64,000 nucleotides of DNA from positions 1 to 64,000 of the forward strand of contig JAWPHD010008295.1 of assembly GCA_037043455.1 (NCBI GenBank), written 5' to 3'. Each line of letters starts with the position of its first letter. The stretch's first letter is position 1. The notes below the pieces were generated by a model. The model was not told the DNA's origin. It did no database searches and was given only the letters and a program-made list of their open reading frames with translations. The position numbers and the translations under genes were made by a program. Below, one piece after another: positions 1-8,524 of this stretch. Source of the DNA: Cyrtodaria siliqua. Taxonomy: Eukaryota; Mollusca; Bivalvia; Adapedonta; Hiatellidae.

Positions 1-232
1 TTTGGAAGCAACAAACACAACCAGGAGAATAAAGTATCAGACTCGGTTTTATTGAGTATGTTCATGAGAGGTAATGTAAGCAGCAACACCCCTCACGCCC
101 CTAGCACCGGCTTAAGCGGCATTCTACTTCAAAGGCGTCTCTATTGGGCTCGTTGATCCCAGAGGACGAGTATAAATAACGCTACTGATTCGTAGCACGG
201 GGAGACTTTTTACAACGCAACACTGCAAGTCT
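1..232. repeat. Last, diverged unit of the 246-bp tandem repeat (cut by window edge)
   Basis: This is the same sequence as the fourth unit of the arrays at 27846 and 55624, but it differs from them at many positions, while those two arrays are nearly identical to each other. It carries the unit's TATAAATAA at 171-180 region and an AATAAA near its start. More units probably lie to the left of the window. It sits in intron 1 of gene A. Confidence 0.85.
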
Positions 233-348
233 CACCTATAGACCCACATGAAAAGCCTGATGTATCCGATTTCAGACATTTTCGTATTTAAGTATTTGAT
301 CGCCTACACTTATATGACGTTTCTGAATGACTTTTCTTCTCTTTTCAG

Positions 349-537
349 GTTTTATCATTACTAGGTCTAATCAGCGTGTCTGTACCTAAAAATGAAGGAT
401 GCGCGTATCTGTATAGTGGCTCGTATTCCTACTACGAGTTCGTCGCAAGTTCCGTCTTCATCACCTCTATGGTCTTCTATTTTCTCTATTTGCTTGCCAT
501 CACCAAGAAACTTGGATTTATCAGATGGGACATCACG
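349..537 (+). CDS. Gene A exon 2: second half of TM1, loop, TM2 of MARVEL protein
   Basis: The acceptor is a pyrimidine tract ending TTTTCAG at 342-348, and the donor GTAAGT begins at 538. The exon is 189 bases, 63 codons, phase 0 at both ends. It starts VLSLLGLISVSVPKNEGCAY, giving the distal part of TM1 and an extracellular or luminal loop, and continues with a strongly hydrophobic stretch (VASSVFITSMVFYFLYLLAI) as TM2, then KKLGFIRWDIT. The WDIT just before TM3 resembles the W-N/D-x-T that precedes TM3 in CMTM proteins. Compared with gene B the only clear amino-acid change is Ser for Thr in SG(S/T)YSYY. Confidence 0.85.
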
Positions 538-1254
538 GTAAGTCAGTCAGATGTTTGTTTAGTGTCGGCCTGTCTGTTTGTAGGTATGTATGCCCGTCCG
601 TCCGTTCGTATGTATATCTCGGTCCGCACGCCCGTCTGTCCATCTTTATGTGTGTCTGTCTGTCGTTTTTTGTTGGTTGTCTATCTTGTTGTGCCCATAC
701 GCCCGCCTGTCTGTCTATCTTTTCGTCCTTAAAAAAATCTTCCTCAGAATAATATTCAAAAGAGAGAGTAGCAATATTGATTGTCCGTTTGTCTTCATTG
801 AGTCTGTTGACTATTACCAAGAATGCACTTTTAAAAGGAATGTAGGAATAAACCCAGCCATCTGTATTATTGAGGGTTCTGAAACACTTTAAGGACAGGT
901 TTGTTGAAGTAAAGACATACATCTTGACCTCATGTTTATGGTCAGTTGAAATGAAAGCATTGTTTGAAGTCAAAAGATCTCTGGTCTGACCGTTGTTGTT
1001 GTAGGAGTCATTTCTCCAAATTCCTCTCTTTTCCAGGACATGCCATGTTTATGTTAATTGTGCAAGAGGGGGTAATGGGGGATCCAAAAAAGGACCCAAT
1101 AAACAAACGTATTCCCATAACTCACAAGTACGGATAAGCAAAGTAAACTGTCACCGGAAGGACATTAAAACAGACCTCTCTCTTTCCAACATTATCCCCT
1201 CTCACTCTCTCTCTCTCTGTCGATGGTTTTATATCCGTCTATTTCTACTTTTAG
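538..1254 (+). other. Intron 2 of gene A
   Basis: Nothing coding is supported. The 5' part is a tract built on CCGTCCGT/CTGTCTGT (about 580-720), so several frames are open by composition only. The 3' part is CT-rich (TCTCTCTC at about 1180-1225), which suits a polypyrimidine tract before the exon 3 acceptor. Confidence 0.7.
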
Positions 1255-1500
1255 GAGGTGATATGGTGCATCCTCACAGCTCTAAAGTACTTTATATGCT
1301 CATCGTTATTGGAGCAAACTTTCACCAGAACGACATTAAAACAAGACATCTCTCTTCCCCGCCAATATCCCTCTCATACTCTCTCTCTCTGTTCGATGGA
1401 TTATATCCGTCTCTATTCTACTTTTAGGAGGTGATATGGTGCATCCTCACAGCTCTAATGTACTTTATATGCTCATCGGTTATTGCAGCAAACTGTCACC
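1255..1500 (+). pseudogene. Two partial tandem copies of exon 3 (3a at 1255, 3b at 1428)
   Basis: Each begins right after TTTTAG with the codons for EVIWCILTAL, exactly as true exon 3 does, and follows its own copy of the CT-rich tract. Neither reaches the GTAAGT donor; after about 60-70 bases each passes into intron-like sequence. Copy 3a is also frameshifted (TCATCG-TTATTGG). The spacing to the full exon is 173 and 176 bases, so this is a tandem duplication of the intron end plus exon start. Copy B has one such partial copy and copy C has none. They offer extra acceptors but no donor. Confidence 0.75.
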
Positions 1501-1603
1501 AAAACGACATAAAACCATGACATCTCTCTTCCCCGCCAATATCCCCCTCATACTCTCTCTCTCTCTGTTCGATGATTTTGTATCCGTCTATTTCTACTTT
1601 TAG

Positions 1604-1701
1604 GAGGTGATATGGTGCATCATCACAGCTCTAATGTACTTGATATGCTCGTCAGTTATTGCGCTAATGCCTGTTTTCAAGACGGCTACAAAGCCGCAGC
1701 C
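1604..1701 (+). pseudogene. Gene A exon 3 (TM3) with 1-base deletion
   Basis: The acceptor TTTTAG ends at 1603 and the donor GTAAGT starts at 1702. It encodes EVIWCIITALMYLICSSVIA and then loses one base (GCGCTAATG where gene B has GCAGCTAATG). The downstream frame becomes LMPVFKTATKPQP and meets TAA at the donor, or, if spliced to exon 4a, RSGF and stop. At 98 bases it breaks the phase-0 pattern of the family. Confidence 0.75.
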
Positions 1702-3490
1702 GTAAGTAACATTTGCTCCATCTTCTGCTGCCGTTAATTTTCTCCACCTTTGCGTTTATCAATTTTCTACCTAACCAATGTCCTGTTGGACATGTATCGT
1801 GCGAACTCGTAATAGTTGGAAATAACGGAGTATGGCTCCCCTACCCCGAGTTTAGCGCTCAAAAAGTACCTTATTCCCTATATAATGTATGTTTTGGTGT
1901 AATTGAGCATGGATAACGTTTGTATTTTTGCTTGTTAATTTTTTTTGAAAAAGTTTGGGCCCCCATATAAATGTTTGGCCCCCTTCCGTCTCCCTCACCC
2001 CCTCCCCCTCCCCCCAATAATTGAAACATACTTTTTTTGATTGTCATAGATCTTTTTCAAAACGTTTGGGCTGACCAATAATTGAAACGTTCCTGCGCCC
2101 ATGATAGAAAGAGTAGGGATCGGTTCCCCGGATTTCTATGTATCCTTTCCCTCTGTCCTGGACGTCTCGAAACAACATGTAATGTGGTAAACATCAATTT
2201 AATTATAATAGCTTTTGAATTTAGTCTGTTACTGGATAACCACTGATATTGTTACTCTAGCAAGTCCATCTTGCAGCAGCTTCCTGGAAATATTTACTGG
2301 TATTAAATTGGATTTCGTCCATACTTTCCAAACATTTTGTTGCACACAATTTCAACACGTAGTAACTAACATGAGAGAAATTCAGCCGGCCATAATCACG
2401 AAAGAACTATCCATTCCATGCAGATACATGTATGACCACAAAACTAGCGTGGGTTCCAGCTGCATCTGAAAAAAAGCAATCTAAATCTACAATATCAACA
2501 AAAGTAAAAAATATTTCAACGGTAAATTAGCATGATCAAATATAATAGATTGAATATGCTGTTTAAAAAAGATTAACGACTGTGAACCCACGCTTACGCC
2601 AATCCACATAACCCTAACCCACACAACCCACACAACCCCAACCAACACACAAACCCACACAACCCCAACCCACATATAACCCACACAACCCAACCCACAC
2701 AACCCCAACCCACCCACGACCCACACAACACAGCCCACAAACAACCCACACAACCCACCCCACACACAACCCACACACAACCCACACAAAACCAATCCAC
2801 AAACAACCCGAACCACACACAACCCACACAACCCCCAGTCCACACAACTCCTATCCAGATAGCTCTAATCCACAGCGTAACAGTGTGAAATAGAAGTGGC
2901 AACACATTTACGGGAAAATTAAAGGAACTGCTGGCGTTCTGGAAATAATGTATCGTATAGCAAATGCTTCGATCACAAATCCTTTTCATAAAAACAATGT
3001 TTATGATTTTACAACATTAACTCATCGAAGACCAAACAGAATCAAATGCAATAGTTGGATTACACCAAACTATTTAATACACAGCAATACGTATAAGACA
3101 CAATGTAACGCGTATATCAGTATTTGAAATGAAAAAAATAAATATGAATGGTTTTATTTGAATTTGCATTTCTTGCCTCCTTTTCCGATAAGATGTTCGA
3201 AAGCTTTATAAGTATATTAGCCAACATTCCTAAGTACCCACCTAAGAACATATCAATAATATTCTGATTATATTTTTGTAACTGCAGAATAATGAGTTTA
3301 AATCGTCTTCTCTGATTGCATGAACACATTTTAAATCTTTCAAGTGGATGCGTTTTCTTAGGAAAAACGTATAACCCTGACACAACTGGGTACTTAGGCA
3401 TTGTGTTTTTCTTTGAATTAGTGCAGCTTTCGATGTTCCTTATTCTAAAACATGCCAACTAAAGTTAGTTTGCCATCACGTTTCAGTAGA
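1702..3490 (+). other. Intron 3 of gene A, 5' part, with C-rich tracts
   Basis: No exon is supported. At 1975-2015 there is a C-rich tract (CCCCTCCCCC), and at about 2076-2106 a stretch ending ACGTTCCTGCGCCCATGA that recurs at 19111. About 1.1 kb here (roughly 1963-3082) is absent from copy C, whose sequence joins 'AGTTTGG(T/G)CCCCC' directly to 'CAGCAATACGTATAAGAC', so this block may be an old insertion. Confidence 0.55.
2590..2850. repeat. Degenerate C-rich tandem repeat (ACCCACACA/CAACCCACA)
   Basis: About 260 bases are built of 8-9-base variants of CCCACACAA, one copy beginning AACCCTAACCC. The - strand is a regular series of GGG and GTGTGG runs that could form G-quadruplex or telomere-like structures. 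Copy B has a shorter version (30966-31200). Open frames on the - strand rich in Cys, Gly, Val and Trp are by-products. Confidence 0.85.
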
Positions 3491-3516
3491 ATTACCACTA
3501 CTGACAAAAGCGTTTG

Positions 3517-5130
3517 CTTTATATAAATGACATCACAGATGACTTATTGAATGACGTACGGTTATTTGCTGATGACACTTCTCTTTTTGTTGTCGTTGAT
3601 AAAAACCCGGTAGAATGTGCCAACTCTCTTACAAATGATCTTTGCATACTATCTGAATGGTAAAAAAAATGGACTGTTACATTTAATCCTCAAAAAACCA
3701 AACGCCTTGTCTGCACTAGAAGAAACTATAACCACCCACCAGTCTACTTTGATAATGATATAGTACAAGACGTAGCGTCACATTGCCACCTTGGATTAAC
3801 AATTCAGTCCAATGCAACTTGGTCGCATCATATAGAAAATATATACGAAAAAGCATGTGCACGATTAAACATTCTAAGAATGCTTAAGTACAAACTTGAC
3901 AGACATTCTCTATTGAAAATATACGAGTATATCGCCTTTATAAGACCTACGTCGCACTCTTCATAGTGGGGCAGATTGATGAAAAAATTGTGCATTGTTT
4001 GACAAAAGCACCAAACTTTGCACATAGCTAGACAATACCATACTGAAAAAAGTCTGGCTATGGACTGTTACATTTAATCCTCAAAAAACCAAAAGCCTTG
4101 TCTGCACTAGAAGAAACTATAACCACCCACCAGTCTACTTTGATAATGATATAGTACAAGACGTAGCGTCACATTGCCACCTTGGATTAACATTCAGTCC
4201 AATGCAACTTGGTCGCATCATATAGATAATATATACGAAAAAGCATGTGCACGATTAAACATTCTAAGAATGCTTAAGTACAAACTTGACAGACATTCTC
4301 TATTGAAAATATACGAGAATATCGCCTTTATAAGACCTATACTTGAATATGGCGATTCAGTATGGGATAACTGTACACAGGGAGAATCTGATCTATTAGA
4401 GAGCGTCCAAGTTGAAGCAGCACGAATAATAACAGGCCTCAGATGCAATTCCTCTAGATCATACTTATATAATGAATTGAACTTAGAAACATTAACAAAA
4501 AGAAGAAAAGATCGTAAACTTGTAACAATTTACAAAATAAGTTATGGCATAAGTCCAGATTACATGTATAACTTAATCCAGCCATACTTACCTGTAAACA
4601 ATAATTATAACCTTCGAACATCAGGATTAAACTTACGTCTCCCTCTTTGTCGTACAACATCATATTATAACAGCTTTCTACCGAGTACAATTAAATTGTG
4701 GAATGCTTTACCTTTAGACGCTAAAAATGCACCATCTGTTGAACAATTTAAGCATAAACTTAAGGCTATTGAACATAGGACTAACAGTCCATATCACTAT
4801 AATATAGGAAATAGGAATGATAACATCATCCATTGTCAATTAAGAAATAACTCAAGTAATCTAAATAAGCATTTATTTGACCACTTCTTGACAGATTCAG
4901 CAGTATGTCCGAAATGTGGCAATCCATGTGAGGGCAATACTCATTTCAACTGTCCACTGTATATCCAATTCAGAAATGACTTACTTGATACCCTAGCCAA
5001 TCTTGTTGATGTCACGCATATCAACATTGACTTGATACTGAATGGCAGTTCCAATCTAGACGATACTACGAACTCAGAAATGGTACTTATCGTCCACAAA
5101 TACATCAAGTGTACCAGTAGATTTTCGTAG
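3517..5130 (+). pseudogene. Reverse transcriptase C-terminal half of CR1/Jockey-like LINE (rearranged)
   Basis: The reading frame begins LYINDITDDLLNDVRLFADD, with the catalytic FADD (AD-D box), then a thumb region (SEW-KKWTVTFNPQKTK), the helix RLNILRMLKYKLDRHSLLKI, and a tail with CPKCGNPCEGNTHFNCPLY, a CCHC-type cluster typical of LINE C-termini. In copy A an in-frame TAA interrupts SEW-KKW, and 3673-3950 is repeated at 4061-4330 around about 110 bases of foreign sequence (3951-4060). From 4174 one frame is open for 318 codons. Copy B lacks the internal duplication. The element is not functional here. Confidence 0.85.
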
Positions 5131-6075
5131 AATTATAGATGTATGTACAGGTACATATGTATATGTATGTGTATATAGGTATGTGCATGAATGTGTACAT
5201 GTATGTATATACTATTGTATTTTCAGATATGTTTTGTCTCAATGCTAGATTTTTTTTTATATTTTGTCATCTTTTTCCCTTTTTATTGTAATTTTTATTT
5301 TTTTGTTTGTCTGTTCTGTTATCTTAAATTCCAAAATTAACTATTGGTTACAGAAACTCATACTAAAACCATTATATTTAAGAAATAGAACATCGTTTAC
5401 TGTGAATTATCGTTTAATATATCACGGTTTGGAGTTCAATTGTAAACAATAATTTCACGAGCCCGAAGGGCGAGTGGAATTATTGTTTACAATTGAACGA
5501 CAAACCGTGATATATTATAGATAATTCACCGTAAACGATGTTCTATTTCTATTCTAATACCCCTAAAATGTGAAAATAACGCACACATCTGAAATCTTTC
5601 GCATTGCTTTGCTTGCTCTCCTAACGTTGCATACGTTACAATGCGGAATGCGCAATGCGCAACGCTTATTCTCCTAACGTTGCAAAAATTACAGTGATAT
5701 ATCGTTCAATATAACGAGATATTTTAAACTAGGCTATATAGTGCGGGTGTATTAGAATTTGTAATAATCGGTACATTTTTATATATATTTCGTATTGGTT
5801 TCCAGTATGATTTTCTCTCTGTTTATTCTTTTTTTTTCTCACTTAAATTCTTTCTGACAGTACAAAGGGTTAATAATAAACAATCACGGTACACATGTTT
5901 CAAAGATTCTAAGTTAATTGTCAAACCAATATATGCAAACTGTACTACAATTCCACATTTTATGTTATGTTTGATATGAATGTATTGTTTATATGTACCT
6001 TGATACGGGAGAGGTCTTACATAGGCATTGCCTGTTGTCCAATCCCATTCAGTACTTGAATACAATATTGTTTAA
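3518..6075 (+). mobile_element. Non-LTR retrotransposon (LINE) insertion in intron 3, 5'-truncated
   Basis: The insert is bounded by a long direct repeat, ATTACCACTACTGACAAAAG and following CGTTTGC at 3491-3517, matched with small changes at 6076-6099. Copy C has a single uninterrupted copy at about 59463-59489, so it is the empty site. The left junction falls inside the reverse transcriptase, just at LYINDI, as expected for 5' truncation during target-primed insertion. Copies A and B share it, so it arrived after their lineage split from C and before the A/B duplication. No A-rich or microsatellite tail is obvious at the right end. Confidence 0.8.
5379..5758. mobile_element. Foldback element present only in copy A
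   Basis: Copy B reads straight through (junction at about 33356), so 380 bases are extra in A. Bases 5381-5454 and 5478-5550 are near-perfect reverse complements (AGAAATAGAACATCG ... CGATGTTCTATTTCT), separated by a loop holding GCCCGAAGGGCGAG. A second part (5560-5700) has repeats of CTAACGTTGCA and ATGCGCAATGCGCAACGC. It would form a 70-bp stem. No coding capacity. It sits inside the LINE insertion. Confidence 0.75.
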
Positions 6076-6099
6076 ATTACTACTGACAAAAGCTTTTGC

Positions 6100-6765
6100 A
6101 AAATATATTTTTGTCGATTTTAATTTTAACGCTGAATTACAGTTACTTATATTTCAAACGATATTAAATTTAAAACGGAGGTAATTTATGATTATCCTTG
6201 TTTCATTTTATTATAAACGGAATATTTGCAATAAATAGGTCAAACCTTTATGGCCATTTTTTATAGTATTTCCTATCAATCTTAAAGGCATAATATGCTT
6301 ATTAACACATAACATGAAACAGTTGACGAAGCACACGGAAGCGTTACAACTTGGAGAATTAGGCTAACAAATAAACTGAATAAAATTAAACTGTATGCCG
6401 AATACATATTTGTGATTACGCTGTATCCCCTACACGCTACGCCGACGCTAAGCACAACACGGGAAGTGTGCAGATCCAAATGGTTTATTTATAGCACAGG
6501 TAATGTTTATGTAAACACATAAATTAAAAAGTCAACGTGCCTTTTTAACGAAGCGTACGTTTCTAATCAGTTGTTTCTATTAACGGCTGGGTACTTCGGG
6601 AGATTTAATGCAAATTTGACGGTAATATTATACACAAATACTTGACAAAATATATTTAAACTAAGAAAATTAGCTAGATAAAACGTGTGTGTGATCATTA
6701 CACGTCTAAAACAAATTAAATACGTTTGCATGATCGTTATTCATTCCAATTGTTTCTTATTGCAG
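6100..6765 (+). other. 3' end of intron 3 before exon 4a
   Basis: AT-rich sequence with no supported exon. It is conserved in all three copies. In copy C two DNA transposons (59830-60832 and 60867-62120) have landed in the counterpart of 6420-6460. Confidence 0.6.
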
Positions 6766-6894
6766 GCGTTCGGGTTTTTAAACCTGGTTGTAGTTATCGT
6801 CCATGGCGTTATGCAAGGGCGCACCGTCATGGAGAAGAGGAACGCGGGAAGAGAGTCGTCTGCCTCAGACAAGGCCGTTGAAGACGAAATATGA
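6766..6894 (+). CDS. Gene A last exon 4a: TM4 and short C-tail
   Basis: The acceptor TTATTGCAG ends at 6765 and TGA closes the frame at 6892-6894. It encodes AFGFLNLVVVIVHGVMQG (TM4) followed by a polar tail RTVMEKRNAGRESSASDKAV and EDEI, 42 residues. The AAAFGFL at the exon 3/4 junction matches the AAxxFGFL at the start of TM4 in CMTM proteins. A second last exon (4b) follows only 75 bases downstream. In gene A the exon is out of frame with the damaged exon 3. Confidence 0.8.
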   Translation, partial: AFGFLNLVVVIVHGVMQGRTVMEKRNAGRESSASDKAVEDEI

Positions 6895-6969
6895 AAACAG
6901 TGATAGTGATCAAATATATTTGAACATACAACATCAGCATCTTGAATCCTCCATTTTGTATTCTTTCAG

Positions 6970-7104
6970 GCGTTCGGATTTTTTAACCTGATTGTACTTA
7001 TCGTCCATGGTGCCTTACAAGGGCGCTCCGTGCTGGAGAAGAGGGACGCGGGAAGAGGGTCGTCTGCTTCAGACACGCCCGCTGAGGAAGCAAATAAATA
7101 TTAG
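6970..7104 (+). CDS. Gene A alternative last exon 4b: TM4 and tail, shortened by TAG
   Basis: The acceptor TATTCTTTCAG ends at 6969. It encodes AFGFFNLIVLIVHGALQG, then RSVLEKRDAGRGSSASDTPA and EEANKY, 44 residues to TAG at 7102-7104. It is a clear tandem duplicate of exon 4a, so the two would be mutually exclusive last exons. Where gene A and B have TAT-TAG-GAT, gene C has TAT-AAG-GAT and reads on. The 19 codons after the TAG (7105-7161, then TAA) still match the gene C tail in frame. Confidence 0.75.
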   Translation, partial: AFGFFNLIVLIVHGALQGRSVLEKRDAGRGSSASDTPAEEANKY

Positions 7105-7164
7105 GATACTTCGGATGCCTTCAGATCCACGACCGCCGAGGAAGCACATATATTTTACAATTAA

Positions 7165-7739
7165 TAGGATGTTTTTGGACCTACTTGAAACAGGTCAAGC
7201 AAGACATGACATGTTTTGGGCCAGTATCTTGTTGTCGTCATGACCTGTCGCAATTAGGAATAAGTTCAAACTCTTTTTGTCAATATGTGTTCATACTATT
7301 CAAGACATAACTGTATCTTCATGACATTGCTTTTCAAGACACACTTTTTGAGACAAAACATAATGACCTAAACCAAATACTTCAGAATGCATATAACACC
7401 ATATTTCAAGCTTGCATTGTTTGTCAAACTCATATAAAACAAATCTATGAACATATACCTTGTCGACGTGTGTGAAGACGTCATCAAACTAGTTTTTATT
7501 AGAATTAATGTGTATATAAGTATTACTTCATTACTTCAATCATATGACGAATATGATATGTCACATTGCACCTATATAATTATGTGTCCCAAGAAGTATT
7601 GATTGTTTTTCCTTAAGTCTTTATATATCGCAACTCGTCTTGATTTTCTTATAGCAGGACTTCTTGATGTGTCTCAAAACGTCTTGAGTTTTGTCTTCGA
7701 TCTTGTCTTGTCGTGTCCTGAACTCGTGTTTTGCTATGG
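7165..7739 (+). other. Region 3' of gene A, shared by all copies
   Basis: AT-rich sequence, probably 3' UTR and flank, well conserved with copy C (62870-63445). A hydrophobic open frame at 7603-7860 has no family resemblance and crosses the 7740 breakpoint, so I do not call it a gene. No convincing AATAAA plus downstream GU element was picked out. Confidence 0.5.
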
Positions 7740-8248
7740 CTTTTCTCAAGTCATTGCGTACATTCTTTGTCGCTTTCTAGGCTTTTGTTTTTATATTCAT
7801 ATATATATGATCATCTTTTTGTTATACTTATATTGCCTATTAAGCTGCCTTGTTGGTTAGATAACATATCATGGCGGGGATTTCGTTATTTACACTGTCC
7901 CGTTTAATTGGAGTGAAAAAAGTTAAAAGTCAAGACTGGTGCACCCTAGAACCTGGTTAACAATCAACAGCCTTTTTGCCACTGAACATTGCAAGGCGGT
8001 ACCCCTATTCTCAACCCCTTATGTTTAAGGTGTGACATATTTTACTTCTGTTTTTCCTTATTCTAATTTTGTTCCAGTGAATAGTGAGTGTTAACAATGT
8101 AAAGACTCTATGAAGAAATATGGCTTGAACGAATGTTTGTAATAACATTAGATGCACATTTGTGACATAAGACTGTTAATGTGAAATCATGTTTATTGTT
8201 TTTGTAACACTGAGCATCTGTACAAATCATTTTTACTGTATTTAAGTT

Positions 8249-8284
8249 CATCACGTGATACGTCACGTCACGTGATACGTGATG
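8249..8284. promoter_or_regulatory. Imperfect palindrome with two CACGTG E-boxes
   Basis: Thirty-six bases start CATCACGTGATACG and end CGTGATACGTGATG, with CGTCACGTCACG between. It holds two TCACGTGA palindromes, the preferred site of bHLH-zip factors of the USF/MITF/TFE type, and CGTCA half-sites. It may be a regulatory site or merely a small hairpin. It is identical in copy B at 35843-35878. Confidence 0.4.
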
Positions 8285-8502
8285 AGAGACTATATTTTAA
8301 TTGTCATAATAATCAATGTAATTGACTGATTCCATGTGTTTTCCATTCTAAACACGTTTATTTGCTTACCTTACGATATAACTGTATATAATAACAATGG
8401 TTTCAAAGCATGCATGTTGACATTTACATAATGTCCAAATTGAATAAATACTTAGATATACGAATGCGTTTCAGTTTTATGAGAGAAAGGCGTCGTTGCC
8501 AC

Positions 8503-8524
8503 TGCCGGGAATCGAACCTGGAAC
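8503..8524 (-). other. tRNA T-arm/B-box-like fragment
   Basis: On the - strand this reads GTTCCAGGTTCGATTCCCGG, which contains the RNA polymerase III B-box GGTTCGATTCC and a T-arm-like stem. No matching acceptor stem, anticodon arm or A-box lies upstream, so it is at most a relic of a tRNA or tRNA-derived SINE. Confidence 0.35.

Larger units (their letters stand above)
349..7104 (+). pseudogene. CMTM-like MARVEL-domain gene, copy A (5' part outside window; probably broken)
   Basis: Exons 2, 3 and two last exons (4a, 4b) of a four-helix MARVEL membrane protein are recognisable; exon 1 must lie upstream. MARVEL proteins of the CMTM/plasmolipin group act in membrane apposition and trafficking of membrane cargo; which member this is cannot be said. 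Full-length exon 3 (1604-1701) has 98 bases instead of the 99 in copies B and C: one base is missing in the codons for VIAA. The frame is lost in TM3 and runs into a stop early in exon 4. Two further partial copies of exon 3 (1255, 1428) lack a donor and cannot repair it. Unless this is a sequencing error, the product would stop after TM3, so I call it a pseudogene. Confidence 0.6.

Noticed and set aside
525..973. Frames extending exon 2 past its donor
   Set aside because: A GTAAGT donor in phase 0 ends the exon at 537; the rest is the CCGTCCGT/CTGTCTGT tract.
2608..2625. Interstitial telomere repeat (AACCCTAACCC)
   Set aside because: Only one and a half units inside a degenerate ACCCACACA repeat.
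2487..2989. - strand frames rich in Val, Gly, Cys and Trp
   Set aside because: Translation of the ACCCACACA repeat, with no domain.
7603..7860. 85-codon hydrophobic frame, membrane-protein-like
   Set aside because: Crosses the breakpoint at 7740, is not kept in copy C, and T-rich DNA easily gives hydrophobic frames.
8503..8524. A tRNA gene on the - strand
   Set aside because: Only a T-arm/B-box is present. There is no acceptor pairing, anticodon loop or A-box.
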